Positions 1-8,134 of a DNA stretch of 64,000 nucleotides are shown one piece after another. Numbering within the stretch: position 1 is the stretch's first letter; the number at the start of each line of letters is the position of its first letter. The position numbers and the translations under genes are program-made. The notes beneath the pieces are model-generated. The model worked only from the letters and a program-made list of their open reading frames with translations, did no database searches and was not told the DNA's origin. The DNA is from an archaeon (GTDB taxonomy: Archaea > Nanobdellota > Nanobdellia > Woesearchaeales > UBA9642), in contig JAGVGF010000005.1 in the NCBI GenBank assembly GCA_020057295.1, forward strand, positions 1 through 64,000, given 5' to 3'.

Positions 1-188
1 AAAACGGATATCTTTTTGAACCAGAGAACCATAAAGAACTAACAACAAAAATATTACAAGTACTAAAACTATCAAAAAAAGAAAAAAAGAAAATAGAAAC
101 TAACGCAAAAAAAAGAGCAAAAGAATTCGACAATAAATATAGTACAAAAAAATTATTAAAATATTACTATCAACTAATAAAGAAATGA
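1..188 (+). CDS. Glycosyltransferase family 4, C-terminal end (partial)
   Basis: The frame starting at base 3 is open from the window edge to a TGA at 186-188 and encodes about 61 residues. It begins NGYLFEPENHKEL and ends in a lysine-rich helix. The 'G-x-L-(V/F)-x-(P)-x-(N/D)' segment followed by a helical tail is the typical end of GT-B fold family-4 glycosyltransferases, where it contacts the sugar nucleotide. The stop overlaps the next start as ATGA, so it is co-translated with the FkbM methyltransferase and the GT2 gene. It is absent from the ORF track because its start lies outside the window. The family assignment rests on the tail only. Confidence 0.7.
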   Translation, partial: NGYLFEPENHKELTTKILQVLKLSKKEKKKIETNAKKRAKEFDNKYSTKKLLKYYYQLIKK

Positions 189-985
189 AAAATAAAGAAA
201 TACTACAACAATGCAAAAGTAATATAGGATTTATTATCAATACTCTAAAAATACTTGCCATAGTAAAAAGCTGGCATAATTATTTTATCGATTATACTAC
301 CCTAGATAGAAATAAAAAAATCAATCAATTAATTCTTTGGAACGGAATAAGATATTTTATAAGACCAAAAACCACAGATATGCAAATATTCAATGAGGTA
401 TATCTATACAAAGAATATACTCCTAAAAATTTCGATATATACCCTAACGATAATATAATAGATATAGGATCACATATAGGAATATTTTCAATATATGCAG
501 CAAAAAAGGCATATAAAGGAAAAGTGTATGCATTTGAACCAATATCTAGTAATTATAGCATTCTTAAAAAAAACATTTCACTCAACAGTATAAAAAACAT
601 AATTATTGAAAATAAGGGAATATCAAATAAAAGGGGTAAAAAAAAGATATATATAAATAAAGATCCTGGCGGAAATTCATCATATATTTATAAAAATGGA
701 GATAAAAATATAATAAGTAATATGACTACTTTACAGAGAATTATAAAAGAAAATAACATCTCTAAGGTTAATCTGCTGAAGATAGACTGTGAAGGAGCGG
801 AATATGATATATTACTAAACTGTCCAGATAACATCTTTCTTAAAATAGAAAGAATATCCTTAGAATATCATTTTTTTAAAGATAAGAATCCAAAAATATT
901 AGCAAATTTTTTGAGAAAAAAAGGATATATTGTAAATCATGTTAGATGGCCATATCCTATGATGTATGCACGGAGACCTGCATGA
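185..985 (+). CDS. FkbM family SAM-dependent methyltransferase
   Basis: The 266-aa protein carries the FkbM-type methyltransferase fold. Motif I is NIIDIGSHIGIFSIYAAKK (about residues 95-113, SAM binding). It is followed by VYAFEPISSNY (acidic residue binding the ribose) and by LLKIDCEGAEYDIL, the family hallmark (K-I-D-x-E-G-x-E). Such enzymes O-methylate sugars of surface glycans or natural products. The gene overlaps both neighbours by ATGA, in a glycosyltransferase operon, so modification of a cell-surface polysaccharide or glycoprotein glycan is the likely role. The substrate cannot be read from sequence. The N-terminal 60 residues are basic and poorly conserved. Confidence 0.85.
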   Translation: MKNKEILQQCKSNIGFIINTLKILAIVKSWHNYFIDYTTLDRNKKINQLILWNGIRYFIRPKTTDMQIFNEVYLYKEYTPKNFDIYPNDNIIDIGSHIGIFSIYAAKKAYKGKVYAFEPISSNYSILKKNISLNSIKNIIIENKGISNKRGKKKIYINKDPGGNSSYIYKNGDKNIISNMTTLQRIIKENNISKVNLLKIDCEGAEYDILLNCPDNIFLKIERISLEYHFFKDKNPKILANFLRKKGYIVNHVRWPYPMMYARRPA

Positions 986-1887
986 AATATAACTTAATTA
1001 AATTATCCATAATAATACCAACATATAACAGAAATAGCGTATTAGTAGAATGTTTACAATCCATATATCAGAATAAGTCTAAAATAGAATTTGAAGTAAT
1101 AGTTATATTTGATGGAAAAAACGATGAAACAAATAAAGTAATAAAAACACTACAAAAATACAAGAATTTTAAATATATTATTCAAGATAATAAAGGTCCT
1201 GGGGCTGCAAGAAATAAAGGATTAAACATTGCAAAAGGCAAAATAATAGCATTTTTGGATGATGATACGACAGTGAATGCAGATTGGATTAAAAAAATAA
1301 TAGACGCACACAACACTTATCCGGATATCAAAATCATAGCCGGAAAACTATTAACTAATAATCATAAGTTAATGGCAGAGTTTTCTAAGATTCTAGAATA
1401 TGAACCACTAATAGATGGACAAGAAATTAAACCTAGTTTAGTTAATAATGTGTCTTATAAAAAAGATTGTTTTAAAATTGTTAAAAAGTTTGATGAATCA
1501 ATGCGGATAGGTGAAGATATAGATTTTAATTATAGATTGTTTAAGCAAAAAATACGTGCAATTTATTTGTCTAATATTATTATAAAACACCGATATAAAG
1601 AAGATATGTACAGCATGATTAGACAACAATATTCTTTTGGTAAGGGAAGAGTAAAAATCATGTTTAAAGGAGATGATTATCCGTTCGACAAGAAAAGTAT
1701 CTTATTATATATTATTAAAAGGATCCTGACACCATTTTTTGATCCGTGGTTGAGATTTAAGTATGCTATAGCAACGAGAAAAGATAACGCCATACTCTAT
1801 TTATTTTTAGGATATATCCAACAATTCTTTTTTACATTAGGACTTATTCACGGAATAATAAATATAATTTTTAGATCTGATAATTGA
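982..1887 (+). CDS. Glycosyltransferase family 2
   Basis: GT-A fold transferase of about 301 aa. The N-terminal LSIIIPTYNRNSVLVECL is the classic GT2 nucleotide-sugar binding start, GPGAARNKGL the mid motif, and AFLDDDT the metal-binding DxD. A later GEDIDFNYRL is the catalytic-base region (ED). A hydrophobic C-terminal segment (LYLFLGYIQQFFFTLGLIHG) may anchor it to the membrane. The ORF track opens at 946, but the ATG at 982 overlaps the previous stop as ATGA and directly precedes the conserved start, so 982 is preferred. The donor and acceptor are unknown. Confidence 0.85.
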   Translation: MKYNLIKLSIIIPTYNRNSVLVECLQSIYQNKSKIEFEVIVIFDGKNDETNKVIKTLQKYKNFKYIIQDNKGPGAARNKGLNIAKGKIIAFLDDDTTVNADWIKKIIDAHNTYPDIKIIAGKLLTNNHKLMAEFSKILEYEPLIDGQEIKPSLVNNVSYKKDCFKIVKKFDESMRIGEDIDFNYRLFKQKIRAIYLSNIIIKHRYKEDMYSMIRQQYSFGKGRVKIMFKGDDYPFDKKSILLYIIKRILTPFFDPWLRFKYAIATRKDNAILYLFLGYIQQFFFTLGLIHGIINIIFRSDN

Positions 1888-1910
1888 GCTGGTAAAGATA
1901 TAAGCTTATA

Positions 1911-2807
1911 TTATCTCCTTTTCTTCCAAATCTTAGGGAATAATTTTAAAGCATCTATTTTTGCCTTAAAAACAACTAATCCATAACCTTGAAAGATATT
2001 AGATAATACTGTTAACAATTGACAGCTAAATATTATAGGAGAAAGCATTATTAGTTTTATGATACTAAAATTTTTTATAATTAAAAGCAAATTATTTCTT
2101 TGACCATAATATTTTCTAAATGCTATATTATGTTGTGTTGACATAGAATATTTATGGAATGCTATAGCTTTAAGACAGCAGCCACACTTAAAACCAAGTT
2201 GTCTTGCTCTGAGACCTAAATCTGCATCTTCATTGTACATAAAGAAATCTTTATCAAAATATTCCTGTTTATATTTTATCTGTTCTAATAATCTTCTAGA
2301 ATATAGTGCTGCAACGGCCGAAGGACAAACTATCTCTTCTCTTTGATGTAAAGAAGTTATATCTTCAAATAAACCGCATATGTTTTTCTTAAGACCTAAA
2401 GTATTTATTGATCTATTTGTAAATAATGTTTTACTAGAAATCATATCATATCCTTTATTAGAAAATCTTATAATTTCTTTAACAAAATGTCTTTCAATTA
2501 CAACATCATTATTTAATGTTATAATATACTTGATGTTCGCATCTTTAAAGGCCTCTCTTATGCCTATATTATTACCTTCGGCAAATCCTGAATTTTTTTT
2601 ATTTATTATTATCTTTAACAACCCTCTACGAACAAGGTTATCACATTGCTCATTAATAAGAGCAACACTATTATCTGTACTCGCATTATCTACTAAAATA
2701 ATTTTTACACCATCTGGCAAATGTATGCTTTTTATACAATCTATAACATATCTAGAACCGTTCCAATTAACAATAAGTATCACTGTGTGAAATTTAACAT
2801 TTACCAT
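1911..2807 (-). CDS. Glycosyltransferase family 2 (rhamnosyltransferase-like)
   Basis: GT2 enzyme with VILIVNWNGSRYV at the N-terminus, LVDNASTDNSV, TLNNDV (DxD equivalent N-N-D) and FFMYNEDADLGLRARQLG, the pattern of WbbL/rhamnosyltransferase-like GT2 proteins. The end is hydrophobic and then basic, suggesting peripheral membrane attachment. The track opens at 2822. The ATG at 2807 is preferred because GGTG lies six bases upstream of it and it sits next to the conserved start, but the choice is not certain. The gene is convergent with the FkbM/GT2 operon and lies just downstream of the polytopic membrane protein on the same strand, so it is likely part of the same glycan locus. Confidence 0.8.
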   Translation of the reverse strand: MVNVKFHTVILIVNWNGSRYVIDCIKSIHLPDGVKIILVDNASTDNSVALINEQCDNLVRRGLLKIIINKKNSGFAEGNNIGIREAFKDANIKYIITLNNDVVIERHFVKEIIRFSNKGYDMISSKTLFTNRSINTLGLKKNICGLFEDITSLHQREEIVCPSAVAALYSRRLLEQIKYKQEYFDKDFFMYNEDADLGLRARQLGFKCGCCLKAIAFHKYSMSTQHNIAFRKYYGQRNNLLLIIKNFSIIKLIMLSPIIFSCQLLTVLSNIFQGYGLVVFKAKIDALKLFPKIWKKRR

Positions 2808-2844
2808 AAAAAACACCATCATGCAAAGATATCAAAGATAATAA

Positions 2845-4317
2845 CTATATTTTTTCATAAATATACGAATTATTCGAATAAATTGGTTTAAGGAATTTAC
2901 AATTAAGGGGAAATCTACTATAAACAAATGTTATGCTGTTATTTGTTAAAATATCTCGTTTCAATAAACAATTACTATAATAAAACATAAAGATAGGAGC
3001 AGTATCCCCCTCTCCTAAATTGGAGGGAACTAAAGCCATCAAAGTATTTTTAGATATAGGATAAACTCCGAAAGACACATCCCATGGAGCCATAATCTTT
3101 CCATTAATATGAGCATATCGCATATACATTAACGCATCGTAATCATAAGTTGTTACGAGATGCGATGGCTCAAAAGTTTGTTCGGTTACAACATGATAAT
3201 TATAAAAAGACACAATCAAGAATAAAACAGATAAAAGTATTATAATAGATATACTTATAAATTTTTTATGTAGCATATAGTATATTTTACTCATGACAGC
3301 ATACAAACCTATACCTGATAAAGGAGCAAGCAACATTAATAATAATACTATCGCTCGTTGAAAAGGTAAAAAAACAGTATACTGCACCGTATTGTACATT
3401 ATTACAGGGATAAGTATCAATGCTGGAAGTATTATCAATATTTTATTTAATTTTTGTTTTATTATTACATACACACCTATTAATGCTGATATTATTCCTG
3501 CTAAGCCATATAACTCCATCAAGGAATAATTTACCTCAAAACCTGTCGTCCAACCATATTTAAAAGTTAAAGAATACAACACCGCGCCAAAATCTAACTT
3601 AAAATAAAATAATACGATAATAAAAGATAAAGCCATTAAGAATATATAAGGCCAATAATTTTTGATATTATTGAAGTTAAAATTATTATCAAGTAAAAAA
3701 AGTATAAATAATGCTGCTGTGATTACAAAAGTTATTACAGGATAGACAAACATAGAAACTATATAGAATATTATAGACAAATTTCTTATTTCTTTATCGA
3801 AATAAGTGTAAAAGAAGAAAAATAAGAGAAACACACCTAATATAAAAGGCACAAAGAACCATAAGCCAGTAATATTGATATTCTCTCTTATAGATAATAA
3901 AAATACGCTTGATATTATTCCTATATAGAAATTTTTTGTTAAATTATAAACAAATAACGTTAATATCAATAGTATTAATATAGTAAATATCGCTGGCAAA
4001 AATTGATAATTTAACACAGGATCAAGTCCTGTTAATGTAAACAATTGAGCGAGAAATGCATGAAATCCTGATTCTAAATTCACGTGTGGTGTTCCTAGAT
4101 AAGGATTAATATTAGGAAGAGTGCCTGCATCCATCATATAAATGGCTTGTGCTAAGTGTGTCCATTCATCACCGTGTATCGGATAAGGATATAATTCAGA
4201 AATACATCCGTTGCATTTAACATAATCTCTATAATGTAAACCGTAAATTAGAAATACACTAAGTATTATCACTGCTGTCAACAGCAGATATTTAACTTTA
4301 TTACCCCCACTATTCAC
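2845..4317 (-). CDS. Polytopic membrane protein, GT-C-like
   Basis: 490-aa protein with about 11-12 hydrophobic helices. After TM1 there is an external loop with YPIHGDEWTHLAQAIYM; an acidic pair in the first external loop is the usual position of the catalytic Asp/Glu of GT-C lipid-linked-sugar transferases (PMT, AglB and relatives). A conserved AFLAQLF stretch follows, and the C-terminal part is a small soluble domain. The start is a GTG placed about 28 nt below a minus-strand TATA box (4341-4350), consistent with a leaderless message. A sugar transferase or flippase role is inferred from loop chemistry and glycosyltransferase neighbours; the exact family is not recognised. Confidence 0.55.
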   Translation of the reverse strand: MNSGGNKVKYLLLTAVIILSVFLIYGLHYRDYVKCNGCISELYPYPIHGDEWTHLAQAIYMMDAGTLPNINPYLGTPHVNLESGFHAFLAQLFTLTGLDPVLNYQFLPAIFTILILLILTLFVYNLTKNFYIGIISSVFLLSIRENINITGLWFFVPFILGVFLLFFFFYTYFDKEIRNLSIIFYIVSMFVYPVITFVITAALFILFLLDNNFNFNNIKNYWPYIFLMALSFIIVLFYFKLDFGAVLYSLTFKYGWTTGFEVNYSLMELYGLAGIISALIGVYVIIKQKLNKILIILPALILIPVIMYNTVQYTVFLPFQRAIVLLLMLLAPLSGIGLYAVMSKIYYMLHKKFISISIIILLSVLFLIVSFYNYHVVTEQTFEPSHLVTTYDYDALMYMRYAHINGKIMAPWDVSFGVYPISKNTLMALVPSNLGEGDTAPIFMFYYSNCLLKRDILTNNSITFVYSRFPLNCKFLKPIYSNNSYIYEKI

Positions 4318-4340
4318 ATAGTAAATTAGCAGAATATCCT

Positions 4341-4382
4341 ATATAAATTTTACTGAATACATATAAGAAATATTTATAAATA
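4341..4382. promoter_or_regulatory. Divergent TATA promoters, 2845-4317 and 4403-5200
   Basis: The 85-bp divergent spacer holds two archaeal TATA boxes. AAATTTATAT on the minus strand (4341-4350) is centred about 28 nt from the GTG of the membrane protein. TTTATAAATA on the plus strand (4373-4382) is centred about 26 nt from the ATG of the SpoIIM-like gene. Both imply leaderless transcripts. Confidence 0.6.
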
Positions 4383-4402
4383 ACACATTCTAGTATTGTA
4401 TA

Positions 4403-5200
4403 ATGTTAGAGAATATTTTGAAGCCTGATTGGCTTGAACGTAAACCAAGATTTGCATTTGTTATAGGTTTAGTATATGCAATTATCGGCATCGTTGCTGC
4501 ATGGATTGTTTTTCCTAACTCTCAAGGAATAGCTAGTATAGCATTCTTGTCCATGTTGCTTATTCCATCATTGAACAAGATGTTCACTATTGAAGAAAAG
4601 CAGGATAGTGTTTCAAAAAAGTTTAGTTTCAAAAAGATATTTCAGGATCATAACGATATATTACAAGTATATTTTATGTTATTCTTAGGAATATTCTTGG
4701 CATATGCATTGTTTAGTTTAAAGTTTCCAAATCTTCTTGTACAAGGAGTTTTTGATAGTCAATTAAGAATTATAGGAGCTAATGTTGGACAAGCTATTGG
4801 AGGATTTACTTTCTATTCTCTATTCCTTAATAATATAAAAATAATGTTAATATTTTTAGTGTTATCATTAGTTTTTGGTGCAGGATCAATTTTGTTTCTT
4901 GCATGGAATGCTTCAGTATGGGGAGTAGTTTTCGCATATATGGCTACACATTATACTAATGCCTTTGATAATTTTCTTGGAATGTTCTTGAAAGTTATGC
5001 CACACATGTTTCTTGAGGCCGGAGGATATTTTTTTGCAATAGTTGCTGGATGTATAATGAGTCAAGCAGTATTAAGAGAAAGTTTTGGTTCTAAAAAATT
5101 CAATTATGCAATGAAAGATGGATTCACATTTTTGACTATGAGCATAATATTATTAATTATAGGAGCACTTGTAGAAGTTTATGTTTATACACTATTCTAG
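4403..5200 (+). CDS. SpoIIM / DUF95 family integral membrane protein
   Basis: 265-aa protein with five or six membrane segments. The C-terminal half contains LKVMPHMFLEAGGYFFAIVAGCIM, matching the family signature 'P-H-G-x-x-E-x-P/G-A' of stage II sporulation protein M / DUF95 membrane proteins. That family is common in archaea, where sporulation is irrelevant and the function is unknown; a role in membrane or envelope remodelling is only a guess. The N-terminal part (residues 1-90) is a two-helix region with a charged cytoplasmic loop. The gene is transcribed from its own TATA box, with the ATG at the expected transcription start. Confidence 0.75.
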   Translation: MLENILKPDWLERKPRFAFVIGLVYAIIGIVAAWIVFPNSQGIASIAFLSMLLIPSLNKMFTIEEKQDSVSKKFSFKKIFQDHNDILQVYFMLFLGIFLAYALFSLKFPNLLVQGVFDSQLRIIGANVGQAIGGFTFYSLFLNNIKIMLIFLVLSLVFGAGSILFLAWNASVWGVVFAYMATHYTNAFDNFLGMFLKVMPHMFLEAGGYFFAIVAGCIMSQAVLRESFGSKKFNYAMKDGFTFLTMSIILLIIGALVEVYVYTLF

Positions 5201-5231
5201 AGGAACGATATGCTCTATAAGACGCAGTATA

Positions 5232-5261
5232 TTTATAAAGGCTTTATAAACCGTTTATAAA
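5232..5261 (+). promoter_or_regulatory. Three TTTATAAA boxes at 11-bp spacing
   Basis: TTTATAAA occurs at 5232-5239, 5243-5250 and 5254-5261, each exactly 11 bp from the next (one helical turn), directly before the ATG at 5264. Only the first sits at normal TATA distance (about 28 nt) from the start. The others could be decoys, TBP sites for alternative starts or a binding array. Confidence 0.5.
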
Positions 5262-5263
5262 TA

Positions 5264-5914
5264 ATGTTTTTTTCAGCGTCGATAATCGATAGGTTAATAT
5301 ATAACATGTGCTTAATCCCCTTTATGATCGGCAAGGGGTTCGTGGAAGTAGTACTAAATAGCTGTTATATGGTATTTGATAAGCAAGTGCCTGGTTTCAG
5401 AATTATTTATAAGAAAGAAATAGCTAATTTATTTTCTGAAAAACTTCAAGAAAAGAAGCTTAAGACAAAGAACTTGCAAAATCCTAAAGTTTTTGATGTC
5501 TATACATATGCTATGTTCCGAGTCTTTTACAAAAGATTAAGAGATAAACCTAAGATCCAGTTAATATTGAAATTTATAGGTAAAAAGATATATGACGAAT
5601 TCAAGAGAAAGAATAAGCCATACGGAAATGTTAAGAAAGACTTAGCATTAATACAAAAATATTTCCAAAAAAACAAATTCTTTACTAACTCGCAAATTGT
5701 TTGGAGCGATAAGAAGAGATTTAGACAAACTATAAGCAATCCTGTGATTTATGATGCTGCACGAGAAATTTATAATGAGCTAGGATTTTCTATTAACATA
5801 GTTTCTAAGGTCATGGAAGCGTATTTCAATGAATACAAAATAAAAGTATTCGAAAAACATTTCAATCCATACCAACAAAATAAAAAAATAATTGAATTCT
5901 GGGAATTTAAATGA
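5264..5914 (+). CDS. Hypothetical protein, helical, basic
   Basis: 216-aa protein not recognised. The first 45 residues contain a moderately hydrophobic stretch (LIYNMCLIPFMIGKGFVEVVL). The rest is strongly basic and helical (LFSEKLQEKKLKTKNL, IQKYFQKNKFF), suggesting a nucleic-acid or protein contact surface. It overlaps the 79-aa ORF by ATGA, so the two are one translational unit. Codon use matches the neighbourhood. Confidence 0.65.
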   Translation: MFFSASIIDRLIYNMCLIPFMIGKGFVEVVLNSCYMVFDKQVPGFRIIYKKEIANLFSEKLQEKKLKTKNLQNPKVFDVYTYAMFRVFYKRLRDKPKIQLILKFIGKKIYDEFKRKNKPYGNVKKDLALIQKYFQKNKFFTNSQIVWSDKKRFRQTISNPVIYDAAREIYNELGFSINIVSKVMEAYFNEYKIKVFEKHFNPYQQNKKIIEFWEFK

Positions 5915-6150
5915 GCGAACCAACAGAAGTAATAAAAGCAGTTAAGCATTGGAATAGCATAGATGATACAATGAAGAAGATATCAGGAATACATTCAAAT
6001 ATGCACGTCACTATAGGATACGCTACTAATGGAAGAAATCCTATACCTCAAAATATAAGCGGAGTAAACGAAGATTTAGAAAAAGTATCAACTTTACTAA
6101 GTCAAGCATTAACAGAAATAGAATCCGCATCAAAAAAATTAAACGAATAA
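5911..6150 (+). CDS. Small hypothetical protein
   Basis: 79-aa soluble, acidic-to-neutral protein overlapping the upstream gene by ATGA. The second half (DLEKVSTLLSQALTEIESASKKLNE) is an amphipathic helix with a heptad-like pattern, suggesting a coiled-coil partner. No family recognised. Translational coupling makes it likely to act with the 216-aa protein. Confidence 0.6.
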   Translation: MSEPTEVIKAVKHWNSIDDTMKKISGIHSNMHVTIGYATNGRNPIPQNISGVNEDLEKVSTLLSQALTEIESASKKLNE

Positions 6151-6234
6151 ACTTAAATTCTAAGAATAGTTTTCAAAACATTTATAAATTTAATTTCTTG
6201 AGAATGGAATGTAATAAAATATGTGAGGCTACTA

Positions 6235-7584
6235 ATGATAAACGCTCAGGAAATCGAACAAAAATTTATCGGTATTGCAAAAGAACTTGAATCAATGTAT
6301 GCAGATTTTCAATACTCTGATGCACTTGTAAACTTACTTGGCGAACTCGGACTCTTAAATGACACTCAGAAGTTACAAGGTTTTCTTGACATTTTAACAG
6401 TTAAATTTCAACAATCAGTCTATGGAGAACTAATTGGAAGAAACTCTTCTCTTCTCCAATATGTCGCATTTCTAGCACAAAATCCTGTTGGACGATGTTC
6501 TTCTGTACAATCTTTTAAGATTTCATTACAAAAAAATGCTAAGAATCTTGAATTTACTGATCATGAACTAATTATTGTGTTTGAATTAATGAAGATAAAT
6601 TTTGGAAAAATTACGCAAGATATTCAAAAGGAATATGATGTTGTAAACGATGCATTAACTTATCTTCAAAATCTTAAATCTTCGCTTCCAGGAGTTATGC
6701 GCACAAGTACAGGCGATCAATTATCTCTCTTTTTTAAAGGAAAATATGGAGAATATAGAAAATTAAAAAGATGGGAACGAGAAAAATATGGTGAAGGATT
6801 CAATCCATTACGTTATCTTGGAATACTTCCAGAGCAATTAATGATTCTTAAACAGAATCTTAATGCCATCAAAAGTTCACTTCACAACGGCGTTGTATCA
6901 AACATTAATAGCAATGATCTTGCAATATTTTTATGTTTAAACAGTCCAAGATTATACGGAAACAGTGTTAGAGATGCTAAAGAATATTTAAGATATCAAA
7001 ATACTGCGACTGCAAAAAGGTACGAAACTCCAAAGAAACAAACAAGCATCAAAATAATATATGATAATCTTACAGGCGCATCTGATTTAAAACCATCATT
7101 TTCATTACGTAACGTTGTTATAGCATCACTCATGCTTGCAGGAACGACTGCAGCAAGCGCGCAAACAGAAGTACAAGAATATCAAAAATCAACTAATTCT
7201 ACAACGGTTGTTGCTCAAGATCCTGATTATGCTAAGGGAAGCATAATTTTAGATGAGTTTATAGAACAAACTAAAAAAACAGAACACCGTGGAAGCTTAA
7301 ATAGTATATCTGGAAGAGAATTACAAAAACATTGGATGTCTAATGATTTAAGTAATACATTAGGAAAACACCAAGGATTTATCACGGTAAGTGTTGCAGA
7401 TGATGGCTCATATAGCATTAATATATATTCTACAAGTTCAGAAAACGATTTCGTAATAGAATATAATGCAAGACAATCACAATATGGTCTTAGAGCAGAC
7501 GGACATATTAACGGCAATAAGGGTGCCAAGGAAGCATTGAAAGCCATACATCAAATACTCGGCGCATCACACTTCATAAATTAG
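6235..7584 (+). CDS. Hypothetical protein with an internal signal/anchor segment
   Basis: About 449 aa. Residues 1-290 are helical and charged, with no export signal at the start. Around residues 290-310 there is a hydrophobic run ending in AASAQTE, like a signal peptide with its cleavage site, followed by a 140-aa Ser/Thr/Asn-rich beta-like domain. This suggests a cytoplasmic domain, one membrane pass and an exported C-terminal domain, or release of that domain by signal peptidase. The ORF track opens with GTG at 6223; that GTGAGG looks like the Shine-Dalgarno for the ATG at 6235, so 6235 is preferred. A TATA box (CATTTATAAATT) at 6179-6190 is upstream. The 3' end overlaps the convergent gene by 11 bp. 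Confidence 0.65.
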   Translation: MINAQEIEQKFIGIAKELESMYADFQYSDALVNLLGELGLLNDTQKLQGFLDILTVKFQQSVYGELIGRNSSLLQYVAFLAQNPVGRCSSVQSFKISLQKNAKNLEFTDHELIIVFELMKINFGKITQDIQKEYDVVNDALTYLQNLKSSLPGVMRTSTGDQLSLFFKGKYGEYRKLKRWEREKYGEGFNPLRYLGILPEQLMILKQNLNAIKSSLHNGVVSNINSNDLAIFLCLNSPRLYGNSVRDAKEYLRYQNTATAKRYETPKKQTSIKIIYDNLTGASDLKPSFSLRNVVIASLMLAGTTAASAQTEVQEYQKSTNSTTVVAQDPDYAKGSIILDEFIEQTKKTEHRGSLNSISGRELQKHWMSNDLSNTLGKHQGFITVSVADDGSYSINIYSTSSENDFVIEYNARQSQYGLRADGHINGNKGAKEALKAIHQILGASHFIN

Positions 7585-8134
7585 AAGTTTGCTGTTTTCT
7601 TCGTGCAATAACAATTGCTATTATGCCTGCTATAATAAGAGTTAGTATTCCTATAATTATCCAACGTGTTAAATTGCTTTCTTTTACAATATCCGTTGTT
7701 GTTAACAATGCTTTTTCTTCAGATGTTATCTTACAATCTTTTGAACATGAAAAAGATGATTCTGAAAGATCACACTTATTGTTTCCACAATATTCTGTAA
7801 GTGTCGTTAATGATTTTGATGCAAGAAGTGTTTCTCCATCATAAACTCTCAACTCTACACCTCTACTATTATAAGGTATTCCTAAAGTGTATTCGTCATA
7901 AAAATCAATTGGAAAAGTGGTATTATATGTTTTATTGTTTATGTCTATAATTTGAAATATTAGTCCTTCACTAAACGTATCTTCATAAGGCACGTCATAA
8001 TCTTTTGTAATATTATGGATTATCAGTCCTTCTTGCGTGTATGAAAAGGAAATGAAATATTGTTCTTCAATATTCACAGCAATAACTACTGTTGATAATA
8101 AGATACACAATCCAAGCCACAATAATATCTTCAT
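7574..8134 (-). CDS. Secreted, C-terminally anchored membrane protein
   Basis: 186 aa. It has an N-terminal signal peptide (LWLGLCILLSTVVIAV), an external beta-like domain, a short Cys cluster CGNNKCDLSESSFSCSKDC (four cysteines, probably two disulfides or a metal site, seen in many archaeal surface proteins), and a C-terminal transmembrane helix (IIIGILTLIIAGIIAIVIA) followed by a basic tail. It overlaps the preceding gene of the operon by ATGA (8131-8134). Last gene of a three-gene leftward operon; a cell-surface role is inferred. Confidence 0.7.
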   Translation of the reverse strand: MKILLWLGLCILLSTVVIAVNIEEQYFISFSYTQEGLIIHNITKDYDVPYEDTFSEGLIFQIIDINNKTYNTTFPIDFYDEYTLGIPYNSRGVELRVYDGETLLASKSLTTLTEYCGNNKCDLSESSFSCSKDCKITSEEKALLTTTDIVKESNLTRWIIIGILTLIIAGIIAIVIARRKQQTSNL

